This document shows, piece after piece, positions 1 to 6,441 of a stretch of DNA of 7,901 nucleotides; the stretch's first letter is position 1; each line of letters begins with the position of its first letter. The DNA is from Flavobacterium psychrophilum (GTDB lineage: Bacteria; Bacteroidota; Bacteroidia; Flavobacteriales; Flavobacteriaceae). The notes under the pieces were generated by a model that was given only the letters and a program-made list of their open reading frames with translations, was not told where the DNA came from and made no database searches. The stretch covers positions 1-7,901 of the forward strand of contig CAMDQL010000078.1 in the NCBI GenBank assembly GCA_945905915.1. Reading direction: 5' to 3'. A program made the translations under genes and the position numbers.

Positions 1-111
1 AATTGTTTTTTTTGAAATACCCATTTCTGTTGCAATTTCATCCATGGTAACACTCTTGAACCCGAGTGTTAAAAACATATCAGTTGCTTTGATTAGAATT
101 TGGTCTTTCAT
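1..111 (-). CDS. TetR/AcrR-family transcriptional regulator, N-terminal part (cut by window edge)
   Basis: Only the first 37 codons are in the window; the gene runs off the left end. The translation begins MKDQILIKATDMFLTLGFKS and continues with VTMDEIATEMGISKKTI. This is the usual TetR N-terminus: helix 1 with an A..LF...GF/S pattern, then a helix-turn-helix (T.DEIA...GISK.T). TetR proteins are cytoplasmic dimeric repressors that bind palindromic operators and release them on binding a small ligand; the ligand-binding domain lies outside the window, so the ligand and targets cannot be told. The gene is divergent from the polyprenyl synthase gene, and a TACATTTG box (132-139, minus strand) plus a 9-bp inverted repeat (142-173) sit directly upstream, which suggests autoregulation. 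Genes downstream of it, outside the window, are the other likely targets. The family call is firm; the role is open. Confidence 0.88.
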   Translation of the reverse strand, partial: MKDQILIKATDMFLTLGFKSVTMDEIATEMGISKKTI

Positions 112-131
112 TTTTCAGTTTAATTTCGATG

Positions 132-139
132 CAAATGTA
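132..139 (-). promoter_or_regulatory. Candidate -7 promoter box of the TetR gene
   Basis: On the minus strand this reads TACATTTG, an exact match to the Bacteroidota -7 consensus TAnnTTTG. It lies about 20 bases before the ATG of the regulator at 111. No clear TTG -33 element is seen at the expected 17-23 base distance; that space is occupied by the inverted repeat at 142-173. The assignment rests on the consensus match and position only. Confidence 0.45.
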
Positions 140-141
140 TG

Positions 142-173
142 ACGGAAACTTTTAACACGAAAATAGTTTCCGT
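142..173. promoter_or_regulatory. Inverted repeat, candidate TetR operator
   Basis: ACGGAAACT (142-150) and its perfect reverse complement AGTTTCCGT (165-173) are separated by 14 bases, giving a 32-bp site of a size compatible with TetR-family operators. It lies immediately upstream of the candidate -7 box of the regulator, across the place where its -33 region should be, so binding would be expected to block RNA polymerase. Two direct repeats, ACGAAAAT (157-164 and 181-188) and TTTAACAC (151-158 and 188-195), overlap and follow it. Whether the divergent synthase gene at 254 is also controlled cannot be told. Confidence 0.4.
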
Positions 174-253
174 AGTTTTTACGAAAATTTAACACTTGAT
201 TAATTCGTTTCATTTCAGAATAATGAAGTATTTTAGCAAAAAAAATCAGAAGA

Positions 254-1228
254 ATGCATTCAGTATCCTATTATCAAGAAAAAATGAGTCATCATTTTTC
301 GCAAATTGTGGCTAACAAAGAGCCTAAAAATTTATATGAACCTATTCAATATATTTTATCGTTAGGCGGAAAAAGAATGCGTCCGGTTTTAACTTTAATG
401 GCTAGCGAAGTTTTTAATGTTGATTGCGAAAAAGCTATTCCAGCAGCAACTGCGGTAGAAGTGTTTCATAATTTTTCTTTGATTCATGATGATATTATGG
501 ACGATGCTCCGTTGCGAAGAGGCAATCAAACCGTTCATGAAAAATGGGATTTGAACACCGGGATTTTATCGGGCGATGCGATGCTAATTTTAGCCTATCA
601 ATTTTTTGAAGAATACGAACCAATCACCTTTCAAAAATTAGCAAAATTATTCAGTAAAACCGCCATTGAAGTTTGCGAAGGGCAACAATATGATGTGGAT
701 TTTGAAATGCGTAATGATGTTACGATTCCCGAATATTTGAAAATGATTGAATATAAAACGGCGGTTTTAGTGGGTGCTGCAATGAAAATGGGCGCAATTG
801 TTGCAGAAACTTCTGAGGACAATGCCAATTTAATTTATGATTTCGGATTAAATTTAGGCATTGCATTTCAATTGCAAGACGATTATTTAGATGCTTTTGG
901 CAATCCAGAAACTTTTGGAAAGCAAGTAGGAGGCGATATTATTGAAAATAAAAAAACCTATTTGTATTTAAAAGCGATGGAATTTGCAACAGAAGAAAAT
1001 AAACAACAATTATTGCATTTGTTTTCCAGTCAGTCATTAGAAAACACTGACAAAATAGCATCAGTAAAAGCTATTTTTAATGCATCAGGAGCTAGCGAAG
1101 CTACAAAAATAGCCATTCAAAACTACACTTTTAAAGCTTTTGAAACTTTAGAAAAAATGGATATTGAAAATGAAAAGAAAGTCATTTTGAAAGCTTTTGG
1201 AGAAAATTTAATGGGAAGAAACGTATAA
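254..1228 (+). CDS. Polyprenyl diphosphate synthase (short-chain trans-prenyltransferase, GGPP/FPP synthase-like)
   Basis: Cytoplasmic Mg-dependent enzyme that extends allylic diphosphates with isopentenyl diphosphate, feeding carotenoid, quinone and cell-wall lipid synthesis. The 324-residue length is normal for the family. Visible motifs: GGKRMRP (38-44, isopentenyl diphosphate binding), first aspartate-rich motif DDIMD (79-83) followed by APLRRG, GDAML near residue 107, and second aspartate-rich motif DDYLD (209-213) preceded by FQLQ. The first motif lacks the two-residue insertion usual in bacterial (IspA-type) farnesyl diphosphate synthases, and the residue five before it is Phe74. In archaeal-type enzymes an aromatic residue there limits the product to about C20 or less, so a geranylgeranyl or farnesyl product is more likely than a long quinone side chain; this is inference. 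The start at 254 gives the MHS N-terminus I expect in flavobacterial homologues; Met11 is an alternative. No strong promoter box is seen; TATTTTAG (229-236) is one mismatch from consensus. Confidence 0.93.
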   Translation: MHSVSYYQEKMSHHFSQIVANKEPKNLYEPIQYILSLGGKRMRPVLTLMASEVFNVDCEKAIPAATAVEVFHNFSLIHDDIMDDAPLRRGNQTVHEKWDLNTGILSGDAMLILAYQFFEEYEPITFQKLAKLFSKTAIEVCEGQQYDVDFEMRNDVTIPEYLKMIEYKTAVLVGAAMKMGAIVAETSEDNANLIYDFGLNLGIAFQLQDDYLDAFGNPETFGKQVGGDIIENKKTYLYLKAMEFATEENKQQLLHLFSSQSLENTDKIASVKAIFNASGASEATKIAIQNYTFKAFETLEKMDIENEKKVILKAFGENLMGRNV

Positions 1229-1320
1229 GATTGAAGACTGAAGAATGCTGATTTCAGATTTTAGAATCAAAAATACTTCAACAATCAAAAATCGTTAATC
1301 ATCATTCATAAATCATAAAA
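1229..1320. repeat. Low-complexity intergenic spacer sharing words with the 6941-6980 spacer
   Basis: This 92-base spacer is made of degenerate AT-rich words such as GATTTCAGATTTTAGAATC (1249-1267) and TCATAAATCATAAAA at its right end. The reverse complement of 6941-6980 contains the same AATCGTTA followed by CTCATAAATCATAA, and the plus strand there has GATTTTAGATTTCAGAATA. The two spacers therefore seem to belong to one intergenic repeat family. No terminator hairpin or exact promoter box is seen, so the gene at 1321 is probably co-transcribed with the synthase. Confidence 0.4.
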
Positions 1321-1671
1321 ATGTATAACCCACCAGCAACTATTGAGTCGTTAATTTCGCAAGCTGAAGAAGAGCAGTTGTACTTTAAATTGATCGAGCA
1401 AGTGAATAAAGATTTTGCGTTAGCCAATGAATCGTTAGATGTGCCAACAAGCATTTTCCCGTTTGAATTTAAAAATTTAGTACAAGAAAAAATCTACAAA
1501 CTCATTCAATATAAATTTGCTGAATACCTAAATTTACTTTACATAATTGATGTTCCAGAAGAACAAATTAAAAAATTAGATGGTTCTGATTTAGTAGAAT
1601 TATCAGAACAAGTGGCGTTTTTAGTCTTAAAACGTGAATGGCAAAAAGTGTGGTTTAGAAATAAGTATTAG
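1321..1671 (+). CDS. Small conserved-looking protein of unknown function
   Basis: A 116-residue protein that I do not recognise as a member of a named family. It has no signal peptide or membrane segment and should be cytoplasmic. The sequence looks mainly helical: an acidic amphipathic stretch near residues 8-32 (ESLISQAEEEQLYFKLIEQV), a probable loop with prolines (VPTSIFPFEF, about 41-50), then helices rich in Leu, Ile, Lys and Glu, and a basic aromatic C-terminus (REWQKVWFRNKY). Codon use looks like that of its neighbours and the frame is clean, which supports a real gene. It lies 92 bases after the synthase in the same direction. Its TAG stop (1669-1671) overlaps the TAA stop of the convergent gene (1670-1668), so the two genes share four bases. 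No function is proposed. Confidence 0.75.
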   Translation: MYNPPATIESLISQAEEEQLYFKLIEQVNKDFALANESLDVPTSIFPFEFKNLVQEKIYKLIQYKFAEYLNLLYIIDVPEEQIKKLDGSDLVELSEQVAFLVLKREWQKVWFRNKY

Positions 1672-2213
1672 AAAAACACTCTTACAAACGGCATAAATGC
1701 TTCTGCATAAATATTGTCTCTTTCTTTGTGTAAAACATTATAGCGCACACCAAAAGTAATATTCTCATTGCGATAACCAGCACCCACAAACAAAGCAGTA
1801 TTCCAAAAATCCTGAGAGTTGTTTCCAAAAGAATCATTAAAAGTTCTATTTACTCTTAGTTGTTCTAATTCGGTCGAAATTTGTAATTCTTCCAATGGAT
1901 TAAATAAGGCAATTACACTGCCACCATACATATTCGCTTTGTATAAATCGCGTTGTTTTACATAGTTGTACTGCACACCTAAACCAGCTGATACATAGTT
2001 GTTAAAGTTGTAAATTGCGCTTGGTGCGACCATAATATCGGCATATCCATTACCAACCCCTAAACCTAATCCGCCACCAAATTGTAAACGATCTAAAAAA
2101 TCACTTTTTGTGTTGATTTCTTTAGGTTCTTGTGCATAAATTTCAAATTTAAAACCAAATAAAAATGCAATAACTACTAAAAATGTTAAATTAATTACAG
2201 AATTCTTTTTCAT
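1668..2213 (-). CDS. Small secreted, beta-barrel-like outer-membrane protein (role unknown)
   Basis: A 181-residue protein with a clear Sec signal peptide: MKKN, a hydrophobic core (residues 5-21) and a likely cleavage site after Ala27 (IYA/Q). The mature part shows alternating aromatic/glycine strands typical of small outer-membrane beta-barrels: LQFGGGLGLGVGNGYADIMV, YVSAGLGVQYNYV, MYGGSVIALF, TALFVGAGYR, ITFGVRYNVLHK. It ends FMPFVRVFF, with the C-terminal Phe expected of a BAM-inserted barrel. Roughly eight strands would fit this length. As I recall, homologues in flavobacterial genomes sit next to sucA and are sometimes labelled 'alpha-ketoglutarate decarboxylase'; nothing in this protein supports an enzymatic role, and there is no thiamine-diphosphate fold. 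It is divergent from sucA (115 bases between starts) and convergent with the gene at 1321. No exact TAnnTTTG box was found on the minus strand upstream. Confidence 0.82.
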   Translation of the reverse strand: MKKNSVINLTFLVVIAFLFGFKFEIYAQEPKEINTKSDFLDRLQFGGGLGLGVGNGYADIMVAPSAIYNFNNYVSAGLGVQYNYVKQRDLYKANMYGGSVIALFNPLEELQISTELEQLRVNRTFNDSFGNNSQDFWNTALFVGAGYRNENITFGVRYNVLHKERDNIYAEAFMPFVRVFF

Positions 2214-2257
2214 AAATCGATTTTCGAAAAATTAATGTTATAAAAGTATTAAATTCC

Positions 2258-2289
2258 TTGAAGATTTATTGCAAAATGTTTTACTTTTG
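2258..2289 (+). promoter_or_regulatory. Candidate promoter of the sucA-odhB operon
   Basis: TACTTTTG at 2282-2289 exactly matches the Bacteroidota -7 consensus TAnnTTTG, and TTG at 2258-2260 lies 21 bases upstream, within the 17-23 base spacing reported for Flavobacterium promoters. Transcription would start near 2294-2297 and leave a leader of about 33 bases before the ATG at 2329. This also argues against any sucA start upstream of that leader. Confidence 0.6.
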
Positions 2290-2328
2290 CATAATATTTT
2301 AATTAATAAGTCTTTCAGACAAAATAAT

Positions 2329-5100
2329 ATGGATAGGTTTTCCTTTTTAAATGCTGCACACACGGCTTTCTTTGCCGATTTATACGAACAATATATACAA
2401 AATCCAGACAGCGTTGAGCCAAGCTGGAGAAGTTTTTTTCAAGGATTTGATTTTGCTCAATCGGGGTATGGTTCTGATGAAATAGCACAACAAGTGGCCT
2501 ATGCCGCAACAGGTGATTCAGGAGCAATTTCTGATAAAATGCAAAAAGAGTTTAATGTTCTTAAACTAATTGAAGGGTATAGAACACGCGGTCATTTATT
2601 TACAAAAACAAACCCAGTAAGAGATAGAAGAGTTCACGGACCTTCGTTAGCACTTGAAAATTTTGGTTTATCTCAAGCCGATTTGAATACGGTTTTTGAT
2701 GCGGCTAAAATGGTGAATATGAAGCCTTGTACTTTGGCTGATATTATCAAACATTTAGAAAACGTTTATTGTCAATCTATTGGTGTGGAGTACATGTACA
2801 TTCGTGAACCACACAAATTAGAATGGATTAAAAATCGTTTAGACATCAACGATAATTTACCTAATTTTTCATCTGACAAGAAAAAGCATATTCTTAAAAA
2901 ATTAAACGAAGCCGTTTCTTTTGAAAACTTCTTACACACTAAATATGTGGGTCAAAAACGTTTCTCTTTAGAAGGTTGTGAAGCGGTAATTCCTGCTTTA
3001 GACGCTTTAGTGGAAGCTGCGGCTGATAAAGGTGTGGAGCAGTTTGTAATGGGAATGGCACATAGAGGTCGTTTGAATGTATTGGCTAACATCTTTGGGA
3101 AAAATACTCAAAATATCTTCTCTGAATTTGATGGGAAAGACTATGACGAAGATGCTAACTTTGATGGTGATGTAAAATATCACTTAGGATTAACTTCTGA
3201 TCGAGTAACCAATTCAGGCAAGAAAATCAATTTAAATTTAGCGCCAAATCCTTCGCATTTAGAAACTGTAGGTGCTGTTATTGAAGGAATTACTAGAGCA
3301 AAACAAGATAGAAATTATCCAAATGATTTTTCAAAAGTTTTACCTATTTCCGTTCACGGCGATGCTGCCGTAGCCGGTCAAGGTATTGTGTATGAAATTA
3401 TTCAAATGGCAAAATTAGACGGTTACAAAACAGGAGGAACTATTCACTTAGTGATTAATAACCAAGTTGGGTTTACAACCAATTATTTAGATGCACGTTC
3501 GTCAACATATTGTACCGATGTGGCAAAAGTTACGCTATCGCCCGTTTTACACGTAAATGCAGATGATGCAGAAGCAGTAGTTCATGCCATGTTGTTTGCT
3601 TTAGATTACCGAATGGAATTTGGAAGTGATGTTTTTATCGATTTATTAGGATACAGAAAATACGGGCATAATGAAGGCGACGAACCTCGTTTTACACAGC
3701 CTGTTTTATATAAATTAATTTCAAAACATAAAAATCCAAGAGATTTATATGCTGAAAAATTAATGCAAGAAAGTGTTATTTCGGCAGGGTTTGTTAAAGA
3801 ATTAGAAGAAGCCTACAAAGCAAAATTAGACGAAAATTTAGAAGCCTCTCGCAAAAAAGACTTAACAGTAATTACTCCGTTCATGGAAAATGAGTGGGAA
3901 GGTTACAAACAAGTTTCGGATGATGTAATGCTTCAAAAATTCGATACTAAATTCGATAAAAAACAACTTGCAGAGATTGCCAAAACCATTACCCAACTTC
4001 CATCGGATAAAAAATTCATCAACAAGATTACGAAGTTAATCGGCGATCGAAAAAATATGGTGGAGACCAATACCTTAGATTGGGCAATGGGCGAATTATT
4101 AGCCTATGGGTCTTTAATTTCGGAAGGATTTGATGTTCGTATTTCAGGGCAAGACGTGGAGCGCGGAACGTTTTCGCACCGTCATGCGGTAGTTAAAGTA
4201 GAAGATTCAGAAGAAGAAGTAATTCTTTTAGACAACATAAAAGATAAAAAAGGAAACTTTTATATCTACAATTCACACCTTTCAGAATATGGTGTTTTAG
4301 GTTTTGAATATGGATATGCATTAGCATCGCCAAAAACCTTAGTAATTTGGGAAGCACAGTTTGGAGATTTCTCTAACGGCGCACAAATTATGATTGACCA
4401 ATACATTTCTGCAGGGGAAGACAAGTGGAATAACCAAAACGGATTAGTGATGCTGTTGCCTCACGGTTATGAAAACCAAGGAGCAGAGCATTCATCAGCG
4501 CGTATGGAGCGTTATTTACAAATGTGTGCAAAACATAACATGTATATTGCCGATGTAACTTCGCCAGCTAACTTCTTCCATTTGATGAGAAGACAGTTAA
4601 AAACAGAATTCCGTAAGCCATTGGTAGTATTTTCTCCAAAAAGTTTATTACGTCATCCAGATGTAGTATCTTCAATGGACGATTTAGCAAACGGCCAATT
4701 TCAAGAAGTAATAGATGATCCAAAAGTAACGGATAAAAAATCCATCAAAACATTGGTATTCTGTACAGGTAAAGTATATTTTGACATTATTGCGCAACGT
4801 GAAGAATTAGGCAGAAATGATGTTGCAGTAGTTCGACTAGAGCAATTATTCCCATTAGCAGTAGATCAAATCAAAGCAATTATCGACACGTATCCAAATG
4901 TTGATGATTATGTTTGGGCACAAGAAGAGCCTAAAAATATGGGAGCCTATTCGTTTATGTTGATGAATTTTGATTTAGTAAAATTACGTTTAGCATCGCC
5001 AAAGGCATACAGTGCACCGGCAGCAGGAAGTTATGAACGTTCTAAAAAACGTCAAAAAAATGCCATTGCCATGGTGTTTGATAAAACATTATTTCAATAA
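2329..5100 (+). CDS. sucA: 2-oxoglutarate dehydrogenase E1 component
   Basis: Thiamine-diphosphate-dependent E1 subunit that decarboxylates 2-oxoglutarate and transfers the succinyl group to the lipoyl arm of E2, in the cytoplasmic TCA-cycle complex. The 923-residue length fits (the E. coli protein is 933). Visible in order: N-terminal E2-binding segment (FLNAAHTAFFADLYEQY, then PSWRSFF), GMAHRGRLNVL with His245 in the active site, GDVKYH.G and NPSHLE, the cofactor/Mg motif GDAAVAGQG (344-352) paired with NNQVGFTT (377-384), and in the C-terminal half GQDVERGTFSHRHAVV, EAQFGDF.NGAQ and LLPHGYENQGAEHSSARMERYLQ. The frame stays open upstream to a TTG at 2269, but that codon lies before the predicted transcription start; the ATG at 2329 gives the MDRFSFLN N-terminus expected of homologues. 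It heads an operon with odhB, 61 bases downstream. No sign of damage. Confidence 0.97.
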   Translation: MDRFSFLNAAHTAFFADLYEQYIQNPDSVEPSWRSFFQGFDFAQSGYGSDEIAQQVAYAATGDSGAISDKMQKEFNVLKLIEGYRTRGHLFTKTNPVRDRRVHGPSLALENFGLSQADLNTVFDAAKMVNMKPCTLADIIKHLENVYCQSIGVEYMYIREPHKLEWIKNRLDINDNLPNFSSDKKKHILKKLNEAVSFENFLHTKYVGQKRFSLEGCEAVIPALDALVEAAADKGVEQFVMGMAHRGRLNVLANIFGKNTQNIFSEFDGKDYDEDANFDGDVKYHLGLTSDRVTNSGKKINLNLAPNPSHLETVGAVIEGITRAKQDRNYPNDFSKVLPISVHGDAAVAGQGIVYEIIQMAKLDGYKTGGTIHLVINNQVGFTTNYLDARSSTYCTDVAKVTLSPVLHVNADDAEAVVHAMLFALDYRMEFGSDVFIDLLGYRKYGHNEGDEPRFTQPVLYKLISKHKNPRDLYAEKLMQESVISAGFVKELEEAYKAKLDENLEASRKKDLTVITPFMENEWEGYKQVSDDVMLQKFDTKFDKKQLAEIAKTITQLPSDKKFINKITKLIGDRKNMVETNTLDWAMGELLAYGSLISEGFDVRISGQDVERGTFSHRHAVVKVEDSEEEVILLDNIKDKKGNFYIYNSHLSEYGVLGFEYGYALASPKTLVIWEAQFGDFSNGAQIMIDQYISAGEDKWNNQNGLVMLLPHGYENQGAEHSSARMERYLQMCAKHNMYIADVTSPANFFHLMRRQLKTEFRKPLVVFSPKSLLRHPDVVSSMDDLANGQFQEVIDDPKVTDKKSIKTLVFCTGKVYFDIIAQREELGRNDVAVVRLEQLFPLAVDQIKAIIDTYPNVDDYVWAQEEPKNMGAYSFMLMNFDLVKLRLASPKAYSAPAAGSYERSKKRQKNAIAMVFDKTLFQ

Positions 5101-5118
5101 AAAACAACTCAATTATCG

Positions 5119-5137
5119 CCCTGAGCTTGTCAAAGGG
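5119..5137. repeat. REP-like palindromic element in the sucA-odhB spacer
   Basis: CCCTGAGCTTGTCAAAGGG forms a short imperfect hairpin: CCCT pairs with AGGG, there are two mismatched positions, then a G-C pair and a small loop. It is one base from CCCTGAGCTTGTCGAAGGG, which I recall (not checked here) as a widespread dispersed repeat in bacterial intergenic DNA. It is locally GC-rich against an AT-rich spacer, which supports its being an inserted element. It lies between the sucA stop and the odhB start, so it would be present in the operon transcript. Confidence 0.6.
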
Positions 5138-5161
5138 TAAACTTTTTAAAATAAAAAGAAT

Positions 5162-6379
5162 ATGATTTTAGAAATGAAAGTTCCTTCTCCAGGGGAATCA
5201 ATTAAAGAAGTAGAAATTGCTACATGGTTAGTAAAAGATGGTGATTATGTAGAAAAAGACCAAGCGATTGCTGAGGTTGATTCAGATAAAGCTACATTAG
5301 AATTACCTGCTGAAGCAAGTGGAATAATTACATTAAAAGCAGAAGAAGGCGATGCAGTAGCAGTAGGTGCAGTAGTTTGTTTAATCGATACAGGTGCAGC
5401 TAAACCAGATGGTGGAGCAGCCCCAGCAAAAGAAGAAGCAAAAGTGGTTGAAGCTCCAAAAGCAGAGGCGCCAAAGGTAGCTCCAGTAGCGGAAAAAACG
5501 TATGCAACGCAAGCACCCTCTCCAGCAGCAAAAAAAATATTAGAAGAAAAAAATATCGAGCCTTCAGAAATAGTAGGAACAGGTAAAGACGGAAGAATCA
5601 CTAAAGATGACGCTGTAAATGCAGTACCATCAATGGGAACTCCAAGAGGAGGAAACCGTGGTTCAGAAAGAACAAAATTGTCTATGTTGCGTAGAAAAGT
5701 AGCAGAACGTTTAGTAGCTGCTAAAAACGAAACAGCGATGTTAACTACTTTCAATGAAGTGGACATGACGGCTATTTATGCGTTACGTGACCAATACAAA
5801 GAAGAGTTTAAAACAAAACATGGTTTAGGATTAGGCTTTATGTCGTTCTTTACAAAAGCAGTAACTCGTGCATTACAATTATATCCAGATGTGAATTCAA
5901 TGATCGATGGTCAAGAGAAAATTTCATTTGATTTTTGTGATATTTCGGTGGCGGTTTCTGGTCCAAAAGGATTAATGGTTCCGGTAATGAGAAATGCCGA
6001 AACTTTATCATTTAGAGGAGTAGAAGCGGAAATCAAAAGATTAGCGATAAGAGCGCGTGACGGACAAATTACTGTTGACGAAATGACCGGTGGAACTTTC
6101 ACCATTTCAAATGGTGGTGTTTTCGGAAGTATGTTATCTACACCAATTATCAATCCGCCGCAATCAGGAATTTTAGGAATGCACAATGTGGTAGAAAGAG
6201 CTATTGTTAAAAATGGTCAAATTGTAATTGCTCCAGTAATGTATGTTGCTTTATCATACGATCACAGAATCATTGACGGACGTGAGTCTGTAGGATTCTT
6301 AGTAGCGGTGAAAGAAGCATTAGAAAACCCAACAGAAATTTTAATGGGCGGTAATATTAAAAAAGCATTAGAATTATAG
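5162..6379 (+). CDS. odhB: 2-oxoglutarate dehydrogenase E2 component (dihydrolipoyllysine-residue succinyltransferase)
   Basis: Core subunit of the 2-oxoglutarate dehydrogenase complex; it carries the lipoyl arm and transfers the succinyl group to CoA. The 405-residue protein shows the full E2 order: one lipoyl domain (about 1-77) with the lipoylation motif EVDSDKATLELP, lysine 43; an Ala/Pro/Lys-rich flexible linker (about 78-114); a peripheral subunit-binding domain (about 118-154; SPAAKKILEEKNI and GTGKDGRITKDD); and the catalytic acyltransferase domain (about 170-405), with the active-site motif DHRIIDG (367-373, His368 and Asp372). DKATLELP together with a single lipoyl domain and pairing with sucA points to the 2-oxoglutarate rather than the pyruvate complex. 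The start at 5162 gives the N-terminus MILEMKVPSPGES usual for flavobacterial E2. The 61-base spacer to sucA and the terminator at 6407 support a two-gene operon. The E3 gene is elsewhere. The symbol sucB is also used. Confidence 0.96.
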   Translation: MILEMKVPSPGESIKEVEIATWLVKDGDYVEKDQAIAEVDSDKATLELPAEASGIITLKAEEGDAVAVGAVVCLIDTGAAKPDGGAAPAKEEAKVVEAPKAEAPKVAPVAEKTYATQAPSPAAKKILEEKNIEPSEIVGTGKDGRITKDDAVNAVPSMGTPRGGNRGSERTKLSMLRRKVAERLVAAKNETAMLTTFNEVDMTAIYALRDQYKEEFKTKHGLGLGFMSFFTKAVTRALQLYPDVNSMIDGQEKISFDFCDISVAVSGPKGLMVPVMRNAETLSFRGVEAEIKRLAIRARDGQITVDEMTGGTFTISNGGVFGSMLSTPIINPPQSGILGMHNVVERAIVKNGQIVIAPVMYVALSYDHRIIDGRESVGFLVAVKEALENPTEILMGGNIKKALEL

Positions 6380-6394
6380 AATTATAGAAATATA
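6371..6394. repeat. Tandem 8-base repeat over the odhB stop codon
   Basis: GAATTATA occurs twice in a row (6371-6378, 6379-6386) and is followed by GAAATATA (6387-6394). The TAG stop of odhB (6377-6379) lies at the first junction. Gain or loss of one unit would not change the encoded protein. Probably replication slippage in AT-rich DNA. Confidence 0.6.
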
Positions 6395-6406
6395 AATCCC
6401 AATAAT

Positions 6407-6441
6407 AAAATCCCAAATTCCAAAAGAGTTTGGGATTTTTT
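6407..6441. terminator. Rho-independent terminator of the sucA-odhB operon, possibly bidirectional
   Basis: AAAATCCCAAA (6407-6417) pairs perfectly with TTTGGGATTTT (6429-6439) around an 11-base loop, giving an 11-bp stem that runs into six T residues. It ends 62 bases after the odhB stop. The left side is A-rich (AATAATAAAA), so on the minus strand the hairpin is also followed by a partial T-tract and could end transcription of the convergent protease gene. A second AAATCCCAA (6394-6402) could pair with the same 3' arm as an alternative stem. Confidence 0.85.

Noticed and set aside
229..236. TATTTTAG as a -7 box for the prenyl synthase gene
   Set aside because: One mismatch at a conserved position, no TTG at the right spacing, and a very short leader; too weak to list as a promoter.
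631..828. 65-codon minus-strand open frame inside the prenyl synthase gene
   Set aside because: Antisense shadow; the plus-strand protein is conserved throughout this part.
2269..2328. 20-residue N-terminal extension of SucA from a TTG start
   Set aside because: It precedes the predicted transcription start and is not part of the usual SucA N-terminus.
2315..2527. 70-codon minus-strand open frame over the sucA start
   Set aside because: Antisense to the conserved SucA N-terminus and to its leader; composition is not protein-like.
5245..5766. 173-codon open frame on the minus strand inside odhB
   Set aside because: It lies wholly antisense to the lipoyl, linker and binding domains of a strongly supported E2. 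Its Ala/Ser-rich product mirrors the Ala/Pro/Lys linker codons and shows no domain.
5911..6186. 91-codon minus-strand open frame inside odhB
   Set aside because: Antisense shadow of the catalytic domain; no start signal or recognisable motif.
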